27,244 nt of DNA from JBHHXG01 sp046756985 (GCA_046756985.1 JBHHXG010000020.1:1-27244); one strand, 5' to 3'. Shown: positions 1 to 5,773, numbered from the stretch's first letter. Numbers and translations: made by a program. The notes: generated from the letters alone by a model not told the origin.

Positions 1-148
1 TGCCTGTGCCGATCACAATGAAATAAAAATAAAAAGACAGCGCGCCCAGATGATAGAATGGATTGTTTCTGCTGCCGAATACAATGTTCAGTCCCGTTTC
101 AATACGCTCGAACCCGGCCTGCCCTGCTCGCTTTACAATATTCAGCAA
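1..148 (-). CDS. Cytochrome b-like protein, N-terminal fragment (runs off the window)
   Basis: On the minus strand an open frame runs to the window edge. It reads as a short amphipathic N-terminus (residues FERIETGLNIVFG) followed by a Pro-containing turn and a first hydrophobic helix (NPFYHLGALSFYFYFIVIG). This pattern resembles the N-terminus of cytochrome b/b6-family proteins in which a 'NPxYxLGAL' segment precedes the first transmembrane helix. Only about 49 residues are visible, so no haem ligands can be checked. The frame has a stop just upstream (near 190) and the only plausible initiator I see is TTG at 146-148, with no convincing ribosome binding site, so the start is uncertain. It lies 67 bases downstream of the SCO gene on the same strand and could be co-transcribed with it. 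Family identity is from recognition, not a search. Confidence 0.45.
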   Translation of the reverse strand, partial: MLNIVKRAGQAGFERIETGLNIVFGSRNNPFYHLGALSFYFYFIVIGTG

Positions 149-215
149 ACCGGGAACCCACAGCGCACAGTTGTCATGGAATTAGTGTGAACAGGCCCTA
201 ACAGCATGGAAGGCA

Positions 216-1109
216 TCAGGACTTCAGGTTCCGCAGGACTTTCAGCCACATGCGAATAAGGAAAATACTGCCCCCGATCAGGAACAGGATACTGATGATA
301 AAGCCGAACACCATGGAATACTGGAAACGATAGCTATCAGTGCGCGGATCGTAGGTCGTACACCACAACCGCGCCTTACCGATCAGGCCGGACAGGATTG
401 ATTCCCCGGCACTTCTGCCAAAGAGCAACTCCTTTAAGGGTTCGATCATCAGCGGAGGCTCAAACGATTGCCCGTATATCTGGCGGTAGATAACGCCGTT
501 GGCATCAATCACCGTCGTCTGTGCCAAGTGATCAAATCCCTTGGCTGAGGGGAAGAAGACAAAACCGAGTGTGTCCGTCAGCTGCTTCATGGTGTCCTTA
601 TCGGCGCTGAGAAATACCCAGCCCGGTTCACCGGCAACCCCCTGCTGCCGGGCAAAGATGCGCATTTTATCCGGCGAATCCCGGCTTGTATCAAAGCCGA
701 TCGTCACCATCTGGAAACTCTCTCCACCAAACGTGTCGCGGGCGATATCCGAAACCCTGGCAAGATTTTGCGTAATCATCGGGCAAATATGAAAGCACGC
801 AGTGTAAATAAGGCTGACAATCAGCGGCTTGCCACGGAAATCCGCCAGCCTGACCTCCCGGCCATTACGATCAAGCAAGGTAAAGCTGTCAATACTGCGG
901 CCAATGGCGGCCTGGCTGATTTTCAGTGCCTCATCATCGTCAAAGGATGGGCTGTTTTCCATGCCCGGCCCTGCATGTTTCGCATCACCATGCATTTTTG
1001 AAGCGGTGCGCATCCCTTCTTCGGGAGCTGCATATGCTGAGTCACCAGCGCCGCAAAAAAACAGCACCAACCCAACGATCAGCAAACAAACGGGCATATT
1101 GCGAAACAT
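216..1109 (-). CDS. SCO1/SenC/PrrC family copper chaperone with C-terminal membrane anchor
   Basis: SCO-family thioredoxin-fold protein expected to deliver copper to, or reduce, the CuA site of a heme-copper enzyme on the periplasmic side. From the chosen ATG (297 aa) there is an N-terminal signal/anchor (residues about 1-27), a short His/Met-containing linker (39-50), then the SCO core. The copper motif CxxxC is Cys105 and Cys109 (ACFHICP), with the conserved distal His194 in the segment FDHLAQTTVID. A second hydrophobic helix (about 264-286) lies near the C-terminus, so the domain is probably tethered at both ends. A more upstream ATG at 1124 exists, but 1109 has AGGGG five bases before it and gives a cleaner signal sequence. 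A strong terminator (1197-1227) separates it from the oxidase-like operon upstream, so it probably has its own promoter. Placement beside a CuA subunit II matches norSY-senC arrangements. Confidence 0.9.
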   Translation of the reverse strand: MFRNMPVCLLIVGLVLFFCGAGDSAYAAPEEGMRTASKMHGDAKHAGPGMENSPSFDDDEALKISQAAIGRSIDSFTLLDRNGREVRLADFRGKPLIVSLIYTACFHICPMITQNLARVSDIARDTFGGESFQMVTIGFDTSRDSPDKMRIFARQQGVAGEPGWVFLSADKDTMKQLTDTLGFVFFPSAKGFDHLAQTTVIDANGVIYRQIYGQSFEPPLMIEPLKELLFGRSAGESILSGLIGKARLWCTTYDPRTDSYRFQYSMVFGFIISILFLIGGSIFLIRMWLKVLRNLKS

Positions 1110-1196
1110 CTTTACCCCTGCCATCCATGATGAGAGAAGAACTTCATATTAGGCCCCCAATATCCTAGGCCGTTGACGCTCAAAGGATACCTCTAT

Positions 1197-1227
1197 AAAA
1201 AAAGAGCCCACATCCGTGGGCTCTTTT
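1197..1227 (-). terminator. Intrinsic terminator of the reductase operon (possibly bidirectional)
   Basis: A perfect 11-bp inverted repeat, AAAGAGCCCAC / GTGGGCTCTTT, with a 4-base loop. On the minus strand it is followed by seven T residues; on the plus strand by a shorter T run. It lies downstream of subunit I and upstream of the SCO gene, so it should end the three-gene operon and insulate the SCO gene. Confidence 0.9.
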
Positions 1228-1238
1228 AATCGTTCCAG

Positions 1239-1315
1239 AAATGCTGCGGGGCGTATCCTGATTCTCTAGGAGGGGACTTAGAATATCGAGGAGAAACACT
1301 CGCCCCGCAGCATTT
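1239..1315 (-). ncRNA. Structured 3' UTR element: 15-bp perfect stem with CU-rich loop, candidate sRNA or regulatory element
   Basis: The arms AAATGCTGCGGGGCG (1239-1253) and CGCCCCGCAGCATTT (1301-1315) are perfectly complementary over 15 bp and enclose a 47-base insert. The insert can form a small inner helix (ATTCT / AGAAT at 1261-1265 and 1280-1284). Read on the minus strand, which is the strand transcribed from the reductase operon, the loop carries two anti-Shine-Dalgarno-like pyrimidine runs, TCTCCTC (1294-1288) and TCCCCTCCT (1276-1268). It starts 20 bases after the subunit I stop codon, and the intrinsic terminator follows directly. That is the layout of a 3'-UTR-derived small RNA with its own terminator. 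The inverted repeat is seen directly; the RNA role is inference. Confidence 0.5.
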
Positions 1316-1335
1316 ACAAGTTTAGTCCGGTTCGT

Positions 1336-3039
1336 TTAGCTCACGCCCCAGACAGTGCTCAGATACTTCCAGTTGGCAAAGTAGTACACCATAAGGAAGA
1401 CCAGGAACACCCCGACAAATACGAGCGAACCGGGGCACTCCCAACCTTTGCCATGCTCCGGCACCGCGCTGCCGTACGAGGTTGCCGCCTCCACGCCTTC
1501 TTCGGAAGTGGTCGCAGGCGCGGTATCTGATCGCTTCTTGCCCATCAGAATGGTGCCAACGGCAACCAGGATATAGAACAGCGCTCCCAGTGAGCCGATG
1601 ATGGCAAATATTCCGGCAAGGCCCATGATCAGATGAACCGTGTCTCCGTATCCGAACTGCATAGCCGCATCGGAGAAGGTCATATCCCAGTGCCGTCTTG
1701 CCACGCCCAGATGACCGGCGGCTATATGGAAGATAGCCAGACCGCCCATACCAATACCGAACAGCCACGTGGACCATTGCGCCAGCTTCGGTGCAAACAG
1801 TTCACGCCGCCACAGTACCGGCAATAACCAGTACGTCAGGGCCATGAACGCCAGCGTGGTACCAACGGCAACCGTGCCGTGAAAATGGCCGGGCACGAAG
1901 ATCGTATTGTGGACGATCATATTGATCTGCTGCACACTCATCGTCACCCCGGTGGTTCCGCCGATAAAGCCGAAGAGCACCAGCGACAGGAACATGCCGG
2001 AGAACGTTGGATTGCTCCATGGCGCCTTGCGCAGCCATTCAAATAGCCCATTGGTCAGACCCTTGCGCCGCTGCGCCGCCTCGATTGCGCCCGGGACGGT
2101 CAGGGCATGAATCATGCTGCCTAGCACGGCCAGATACATGGCGTAACTGGTATTGACCGCACGCCAGGCAAAGCTTGTGGCCGGATCGGAAAGCAGATGG
2201 TGCGCGGAACCCAGCTGGAGGGCAAACAGATACAGCAGGAACGCCGTACGGCTCACCTTCTCCGACAACGGCTTGGCGCCGAACACAAGGGCTCCGATGG
2301 CATACCAGACGGCGATCTGCGCCGACACGTTAATCTGCTGGGATGAATGGCCGAAGCCCCACCAGATCAGGCGATACAACTCCGCATCAATATCGCCAAT
2401 AAAATCCATCGACCAGAGCCACGTCGGGATCAGAATCACTGCGCCAGTAGCAATGGTGAAAATGGCGATAATGCAGGCAACCAATGCACCGAATGTGACC
2501 AGATTTATTGAGCCCTCATAGGTCTTCTCATCCTTGGCAATGACCAGCGTAGCAAGAAAGATGAAGCAGCCGATCAGGGCGCCCACCGCGAACAGGATCA
2601 GTCCGAGATAGAAGAACGGATTGGCCTTCAGCGGCACATACGACGTAAACATCACCGTGGCTTCACCAATCAGAATCGCGTAGTTGGCCAACGCGGCACC
2701 AATCACCATCAGAGCGAAAGCCGCCCATGCCAGTTTTGGCGTTGCCAATCGGCACTGGAGCAGAATGGCGCTGGTGAAATAGAGCAGGGCTATCTCAAAG
2801 AAGATAATCCATACCACCAGGATGTCAGCGCCGTGAGCAGTGAGTGCAAGGTAGAACAGCTCTGATGGCAGCAAATGTACGGCGGGCATGCGCGTCAGAG
2901 CGACAAGCAGACCCATCAGACCGCCGACAAGCAGAAAGACCACGGCTACGACAGCATTGGCCTTGACCAGTGCCTCAGCGGGCTTATGGACCTTTAGCCC
3001 GGTATCCGGGCAAATTCGAAAATCAGAAGCATTTGACAT
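1336..3039 (-). CDS. Heme-copper oxidase superfamily subunit I, probable sNOR-type nitric oxide reductase catalytic subunit (NorY-like)
   Basis: Polytopic catalytic subunit (567 aa, about 12-14 helices). All six expected histidines are visible: His69 (low-spin haem, TAHG), His231 (CuB, helix VI), His280-His281 (CuB), His385 (active-site haem) and His387 (low-spin haem) in PGHFHG. The layout resembles B-type (ba3-like) enzymes. The residue four after His231, which is Tyr in A- and B-type oxygen reductases (HPxVY), is Gln235 here (GHSSQQ), and no alternative Tyr sits at that position. Loss of the cross-linked Tyr is the feature that separates NO reductases from O2 reductases in this superfamily. 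With a CuA subunit II, SenC and NnrS as neighbours, the best reading is the sNOR/NorSY group known from Nitrosomonas. It would reduce NO to N2O with electrons from cytochrome c. Start ATG follows TAGGGGGGATA, whose TAG ends the subunit II gene. A diverged O2 reductase is the alternative. Confidence 0.8.
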   Translation of the reverse strand: MSNASDFRICPDTGLKVHKPAEALVKANAVVAVVFLLVGGLMGLLVALTRMPAVHLLPSELFYLALTAHGADILVVWIIFFEIALLYFTSAILLQCRLATPKLAWAAFALMVIGAALANYAILIGEATVMFTSYVPLKANPFFYLGLILFAVGALIGCFIFLATLVIAKDEKTYEGSINLVTFGALVACIIAIFTIATGAVILIPTWLWSMDFIGDIDAELYRLIWWGFGHSSQQINVSAQIAVWYAIGALVFGAKPLSEKVSRTAFLLYLFALQLGSAHHLLSDPATSFAWRAVNTSYAMYLAVLGSMIHALTVPGAIEAAQRRKGLTNGLFEWLRKAPWSNPTFSGMFLSLVLFGFIGGTTGVTMSVQQINMIVHNTIFVPGHFHGTVAVGTTLAFMALTYWLLPVLWRRELFAPKLAQWSTWLFGIGMGGLAIFHIAAGHLGVARRHWDMTFSDAAMQFGYGDTVHLIMGLAGIFAIIGSLGALFYILVAVGTILMGKKRSDTAPATTSEEGVEAATSYGSAVPEHGKGWECPGSLVFVGVFLVFLMVYYFANWKYLSTVWGVS

Positions 3040-3048
3040 TATCCCCCC

Positions 3049-3588
3049 CTAATTGGTAACGACAATTTTGCCGAGCATCTCGTGATGGCCGATGCCGCAA
3101 AACTCGTTACAAACAACATGGAAATCACCCGCTGAATTAGGTGTCAACTTAAGCACGTAATCGTATCCGGGAACAAGCTGAAGATTGACGTTAATCGGCT
3201 GAATCGAAAAACCGTGATTCACGTCAAATGAAGATAGGTGGAAGCGATAGGTCTTCCCTACCTTCAACTTGGGAATAACAGAGAACGCAAACTGCTGAGC
3301 AGCGAAGTAGACATCCCCGCCTTCGGGCACGGCTACGATCGGAGTATCGAACTCCTCACCCACCTGATACTTGTCGATCATCGTCTCCATCTTGGCTGCA
3401 AAGGCATCCGGAGTGGTCCGGTAACTCTCGCCAGTCTGGTTCTGATCCCCGGCATAATACCAGTAGACCATCATAAAGGTCATGAAAATACACCAGATGA
3501 AGGCGACGCTGATCCAGGCGATTTCATCAAGGCCAACAGGCGCCCTCCACCAACTGCGGTCGGGTGAACTTAAACTTGTTTTTGACAT
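3049..3588 (-). CDS. Heme-copper oxidase-type subunit II with CuA site (NorS-like)
   Basis: Electron-entry subunit of the complex above (179 aa). One N-terminal transmembrane helix (about residues 23-45) anchors a periplasmic cupredoxin domain. The CuA ligands are complete: His125 (DVNHGF), then Cys160, Glu162, Cys164, His168 and Met171 in the segment CNEFCGIGHHEM. It therefore should accept electrons from a soluble c-type cytochrome rather than from quinol. No cytochrome c domain is fused to it. A longer reading from 3675 is possible, but it would overlap the small upstream gene and lacks a ribosome binding site; ATG at 3588 is preceded by TAAGGGGGG, eight G-rich bases merged with the stop of the upstream gene. 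The short length (about 180 aa, single helix) is like B-type subunit II rather than the two-helix A-type. Confidence 0.85.
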   Translation of the reverse strand: MSKTSLSSPDRSWWRAPVGLDEIAWISVAFIWCIFMTFMMVYWYYAGDQNQTGESYRTTPDAFAAKMETMIDKYQVGEEFDTPIVAVPEGGDVYFAAQQFAFSVIPKLKVGKTYRFHLSSFDVNHGFSIQPINVNLQLVPGYDYVLKLTPNSAGDFHVVCNEFCGIGHHEMLGKIVVTN

Positions 3589-3598
3589 GCGACCCCCC

Positions 3599-3748
3599 TT
3601 ATGGCGCTGTAGGCACGGCAATGATTTCCATGACGCCCCAGATAAGGTACAGGACCGTTGGACAAATAATGCCAATGAACAGTAAAATAAATGGATTATC
3701 TAAAATCCTCTGCATTGTTGATACAGGTTCGTTCGTGTCGTCTGACAT
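3599..3748 (-). CDS. Small single-helix membrane protein, candidate third subunit of the NO reductase-like complex
   Basis: A 49-codon gene that short-ORF filters would miss. It begins ATG-TCA-GAC and has an exceptionally strong ribosome binding site (GGGGAGGGG, five bases before ATG). Its TAA is fused to the G-run that serves as the ribosome binding site of subunit II. The product has a polar N-terminus (about 1-18), one hydrophobic helix (about 19-40, NPFILLFIGIICPTVLYLIW) and a short Pro-ending tail. No cofactor ligands are evident. Tight translational linkage to subunit II and I suggests a structural or assembly role, comparable in size and topology to the one-helix subunit IIa of ba3 oxidase. 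No sequence family was recognised. It is the first gene after the predicted FNR/DNR-dependent promoter. Confidence 0.75.
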   Translation of the reverse strand: MSDDTNEPVSTMQRILDNPFILLFIGIICPTVLYLIWGVMEIIAVPTAP

Positions 3749-3787
3749 ATAAACCCCTCCCCATTACGTGCGAATAGTAAATCCGTT

Positions 3788-3793
3788 ACAATA
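3788..3793 (-). promoter_or_regulatory. -10-like box TATTGT of the reductase operon promoter
   Basis: Minus-strand TATTGT (4 of 6 to TATAAT). It lies where the -10 element belongs if the palindrome at 3816-3829 is centred at -41.5, giving a predicted start site near 3781, about 33 bases before the first ATG. Predicted from spacing only. Confidence 0.5.
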
Positions 3794-3815
3794 TTGTCTC
3801 GCAAACATCGGCGCC

Positions 3816-3829
3816 TTGATATTCGTCAA
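3816..3829 (-). promoter_or_regulatory. FNR/DNR/NnrR-type binding palindrome upstream of the reductase operon
   Basis: The plus strand reads TTGAT-ATTC-GTCAA, which matches the Crp/Fnr-family consensus TTGAT-N4-ATCAA with one change that makes half of it the DNR/NNR variant. It lies 68 bases upstream of the small first gene of the minus-strand operon. The TATTGT box on that strand is at the class II spacing, whereas the equivalent plus-strand position (3852-3857) has no -10 resemblance. I therefore assign the site to the minus-strand operon. It suggests induction by low oxygen or NO; which regulator binds cannot be told from this window. Confidence 0.65.
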
Positions 3830-4057
3830 GTTCTTTGGCATCCGGCAGACAAGTTCGAATCCGTTCACTGTGATAGGCAGTAAGGCCAGCGGCACTGACA
3901 AAAACGAAGCTCAGCAGCCAAAGGGTGTCATGGCCGATGCCATCATCGAAATTTTAAATGGCCTGAAGTAGGCTCAGGGCCTAGTTTATGTAATAATTTG
4001 AAGGCTCCGGCGCATCGGAACCTTTTCTGACATTCATGTATCGAATGGGAGAACACC
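3830..4057. other. Intergenic region between the divergent reductase operon and the 83-aa membrane gene
   Basis: About 230 bases with no convincing gene. A 33-codon plus-strand reading from GTG at 3871 has no ribosome binding site and is not called. A stem-loop at 4001-4028 is listed separately. AT-rich sequence at 3985-3998 (TTATGTAATAATTT) could contain a -10 element for the plus-strand gene, but no good -35 partner was found. Confidence 0.5.
4001..4028 (+). terminator. Possible attenuator or weak intrinsic terminator ahead of the 83-aa membrane gene
   Basis: AAGGCTCCG (4001-4009) and CGGAACCTT (4016-4024) pair 8 of 9 across a 6-base loop, followed by TTTTCT. On the plus strand it would end a short leader transcript about 30 bases before the GTG of the next gene. 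It has only a modest T tract and one mismatch, so it may be incidental. Confidence 0.3.
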
Positions 4058-4309
4058 GTGAGTTTTATGATCTATTATACTATTGGCGCCATCCTTACCT
4101 ATTTCCTCGCCGCCAATATTCTTGATCGCCTTGAAGTAAACCGCGGCAAACGCTTTGAGTACCGTAATCTGATTTTCTTCGTACTCATTTTTGCTCTGGC
4201 CCTGGTTTATATGTTTCTGGTCAACCCGGAGCCGGAACTCCAGGGATCGGGAACACAGAGCGAAGCGCCGGAGCAATACGTTCCTGATAAAGAAATGCCG
4301 CGCCGATAA
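4058..4309 (+). CDS. Hypothetical small membrane protein with two predicted helices
   Basis: An 83-residue protein starting at GTG, with GGGAG six bases upstream. It has two hydrophobic stretches, about residues 4-20 and 38-55, separated by a basic, polar loop (LDRLEVNRGKRFEYR). The C-terminal 28 residues are polar, rich in Pro and Glu, with no cysteines or obvious metal ligands. I recognise no family. It sits between the divergent NO reductase-like operon and nnrS, 226 bases ahead of the nnrS start, which carries its own FNR/DNR-type box, so the two may be transcribed separately. Location suggests a link to the NO/respiratory locus but there is no direct evidence of function. Confidence 0.7.
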   Translation: MSFMIYYTIGAILTYFLAANILDRLEVNRGKRFEYRNLIFFVLIFALALVYMFLVNPEPELQGSGTQSEAPEQYVPDKEMPRR

Positions 4310-4468
4310 AGCGATTGGCATCATCGGCACAGGAATTTTTCCTTGCCTCTTTCAAGCCCTTCAACACCACAATAAAACTGTTATGCGACGCAGTCTGATA
4401 GACGGCTCTGACATGGGATGTGTTCCTTTATTTCTTATCCGTTACGGGGATCAGATTCCGCATGTAAA

Positions 4469-4482
4469 TTGACAAGCGTCAA
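4469..4482 (+). promoter_or_regulatory. Perfect FNR/DNR-type palindrome upstream of nnrS
   Basis: TTGAC-AAGC-GTCAA is a perfect inverted repeat matching the TTGAC-N4-GTCAA variant bound by DNR/NNR/NnrR-type Crp-Fnr regulators and close to the FNR consensus. It is centred 60 bases before the GTG proposed as the nnrS start. NnrS genes are commonly controlled by NO-responsive members of this regulator family. Confidence 0.75.
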
Positions 4483-4504
4483 TGCAACCTGGATATGCAG
4501 CCGC

Positions 4505-4510
4505 TTTCAT
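4505..4510 (+). promoter_or_regulatory. -10-like box TTTCAT of the nnrS promoter
   Basis: TTTCAT (4 of 6 to TATAAT) falls exactly where the -10 element would be with the palindrome centred at -41.5. The implied transcription start is near 4517, leaving a short leader that contains the AGGGAGG ribosome binding site. The inference rests on spacing. Confidence 0.45.
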
Positions 4511-4535
4511 AAGCTCTCGGGCCAGGGAGGTCCTT

Positions 4536-5756
4536 GTGGAAAAGGAGGCCATCAATCAAGCCATGCTGACACTGTTTTCCGATGTGCATCGGCCATTTTT
4601 CGCCGGCGGTATCCTTTTTGCCATCGTTTCAATCGGCTTGTGGACACTACATCTGCTGGGCTACCTATCCTATGCGCTGCCTATCGCTCAGGCACACATT
4701 CATATGGCGCAGATAATCTATTTCTTTTTTCCTTTTTATTTTTTCGGCTTCCTGCTCACAGTATTCCCACGGCTGATGAGTGTTCCGACCATTCCGCCAC
4801 GCACATTTACCCCGCTGTTTCTAATGTATTTCTCCGGGGCCCTGATCTTCACCATCGGCCTGTATGCGGACGAGATATGGATTCATACCGGTGTGCTTAT
4901 CGCCACTCTCGGGTTTGCCATGGTTGCCTACCAGTTGCTTCGCGTTCTGCAACGTTCCACATACCCGCATAAACGCATGACGGCCTTCATGCTGACCGGC
5001 ACCATGTTCGGCCTGATCGGCATGCTGGTGCTGATTTATTTTTTCCAGACTGACAGCAGCGCAGCGGGGCGCCTGGCTGAATCCATTGGCCTGTATGGCT
5101 TCCTGCTACCCACGATCTATGCTGTCATCTATCGGATGGTGCCGATGTTTACTGCCCATAGCGGCCGTGAAGTGATGCGAGCCCGTTATGGCTTACCTCT
5201 GGTCTTTTTCTTTTCCCTGTTCCACATGGTGCTGGCGGCCATGGGGATGTTTACATACTACTGGCTTGCTGATCTTGGCCTGTTGCTGACCGTAGGATAC
5301 CAGCTCTGGCAGTGGAAAATCTGGCTCCGCAAGCCGCTGCTCATCCAGTCCATCCTGCACTGGGCGCTGTTCTGGTTTCCGCTCGCTTTCCTGCTGTCAG
5401 CAGGTACAAGCTTTGCCGAATGGCTTGCCGATGAACGCTGGCTGTATATGGAGCAGGCTGCCCTGCATGCACTTGTTGTAGGCGGTTTTGGAACCCTGCT
5501 CCTGGGCATGGCCACACGTGTAACACTGGGCCATGCCGGCCTTCCAGTGATGACTGACCGTTATACAAACATCCTGTTCTTTTGTTTTCAGGCCGTACCG
5601 GTCTTGCGGGTTATCGGCGGCCTGTTGAGTGACAGCATCGATATGACCCAGACCGGTATCCGTGCCTCCGGTATTGCCTGGGTGATATTTTTCGGGCTCT
5701 GGGCCTGCCGATATTTACCGTTTTATTTCCGTCCGCATGCAAGCGGGCAGCGCTAA
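4536..5756 (+). CDS. nnrS: NnrS family haem-copper membrane protein (nitric oxide response)
   Basis: Polytopic inner-membrane protein, 406 aa from GTG, with about 12 helices. The N-terminal motif HRPFFAGG and the late signature ALHALVVGGFGTLLLGMATR followed by VTLGHAG are hallmarks of NnrS. NnrS proteins contain haem and copper and protect cells against nitrosative stress during NO production; their exact chemistry is unsettled. The same frame is open back to an ATG at 4482, but that codon overlaps the FNR/DNR palindrome and would lie upstream of the predicted transcription start. GTG at 4536 has AGGGAGG five bases before it and is preferred; ATG at 4563 is a fallback. The gene is convergent with engB, with only 17 bases between stops. 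Together with the divergent NO reductase-like operon it makes a coherent NO-handling locus. Confidence 0.9.
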   Translation: MEKEAINQAMLTLFSDVHRPFFAGGILFAIVSIGLWTLHLLGYLSYALPIAQAHIHMAQIIYFFFPFYFFGFLLTVFPRLMSVPTIPPRTFTPLFLMYFSGALIFTIGLYADEIWIHTGVLIATLGFAMVAYQLLRVLQRSTYPHKRMTAFMLTGTMFGLIGMLVLIYFFQTDSSAAGRLAESIGLYGFLLPTIYAVIYRMVPMFTAHSGREVMRARYGLPLVFFFSLFHMVLAAMGMFTYYWLADLGLLLTVGYQLWQWKIWLRKPLLIQSILHWALFWFPLAFLLSAGTSFAEWLADERWLYMEQAALHALVVGGFGTLLLGMATRVTLGHAGLPVMTDRYTNILFFCFQAVPVLRVIGGLLSDSIDMTQTGIRASGIAWVIFFGLWACRYLPFYFRPHASGQR

Positions 5757-5773
5757 TGGAATCGATCTCAACC

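Noticed and set aside
3049..3675. A longer subunit II starting at 3675
   Set aside because: The added 29 residues are Cys/Arg-rich and overlap the 49-codon gene; ATG at 3588 has a strong ribosome binding site and gives the usual single-anchor start.
1336..3748. NO dismutase or quinol-type NOR as identity of the reductase
   Set aside because: Those enzymes are qNOR-like, with a fused N-terminal cupredoxin-like region lacking CuA; here a separate subunit has a complete CuA site.
3768..3971. A plus-strand open frame between the divergent NO units
   Set aside because: No ribosome binding site at any start, it covers the FNR/DNR box and the reductase promoter, and composition of its first half is not protein-like. 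Only the last 33 codons look mildly coding, which is too little.
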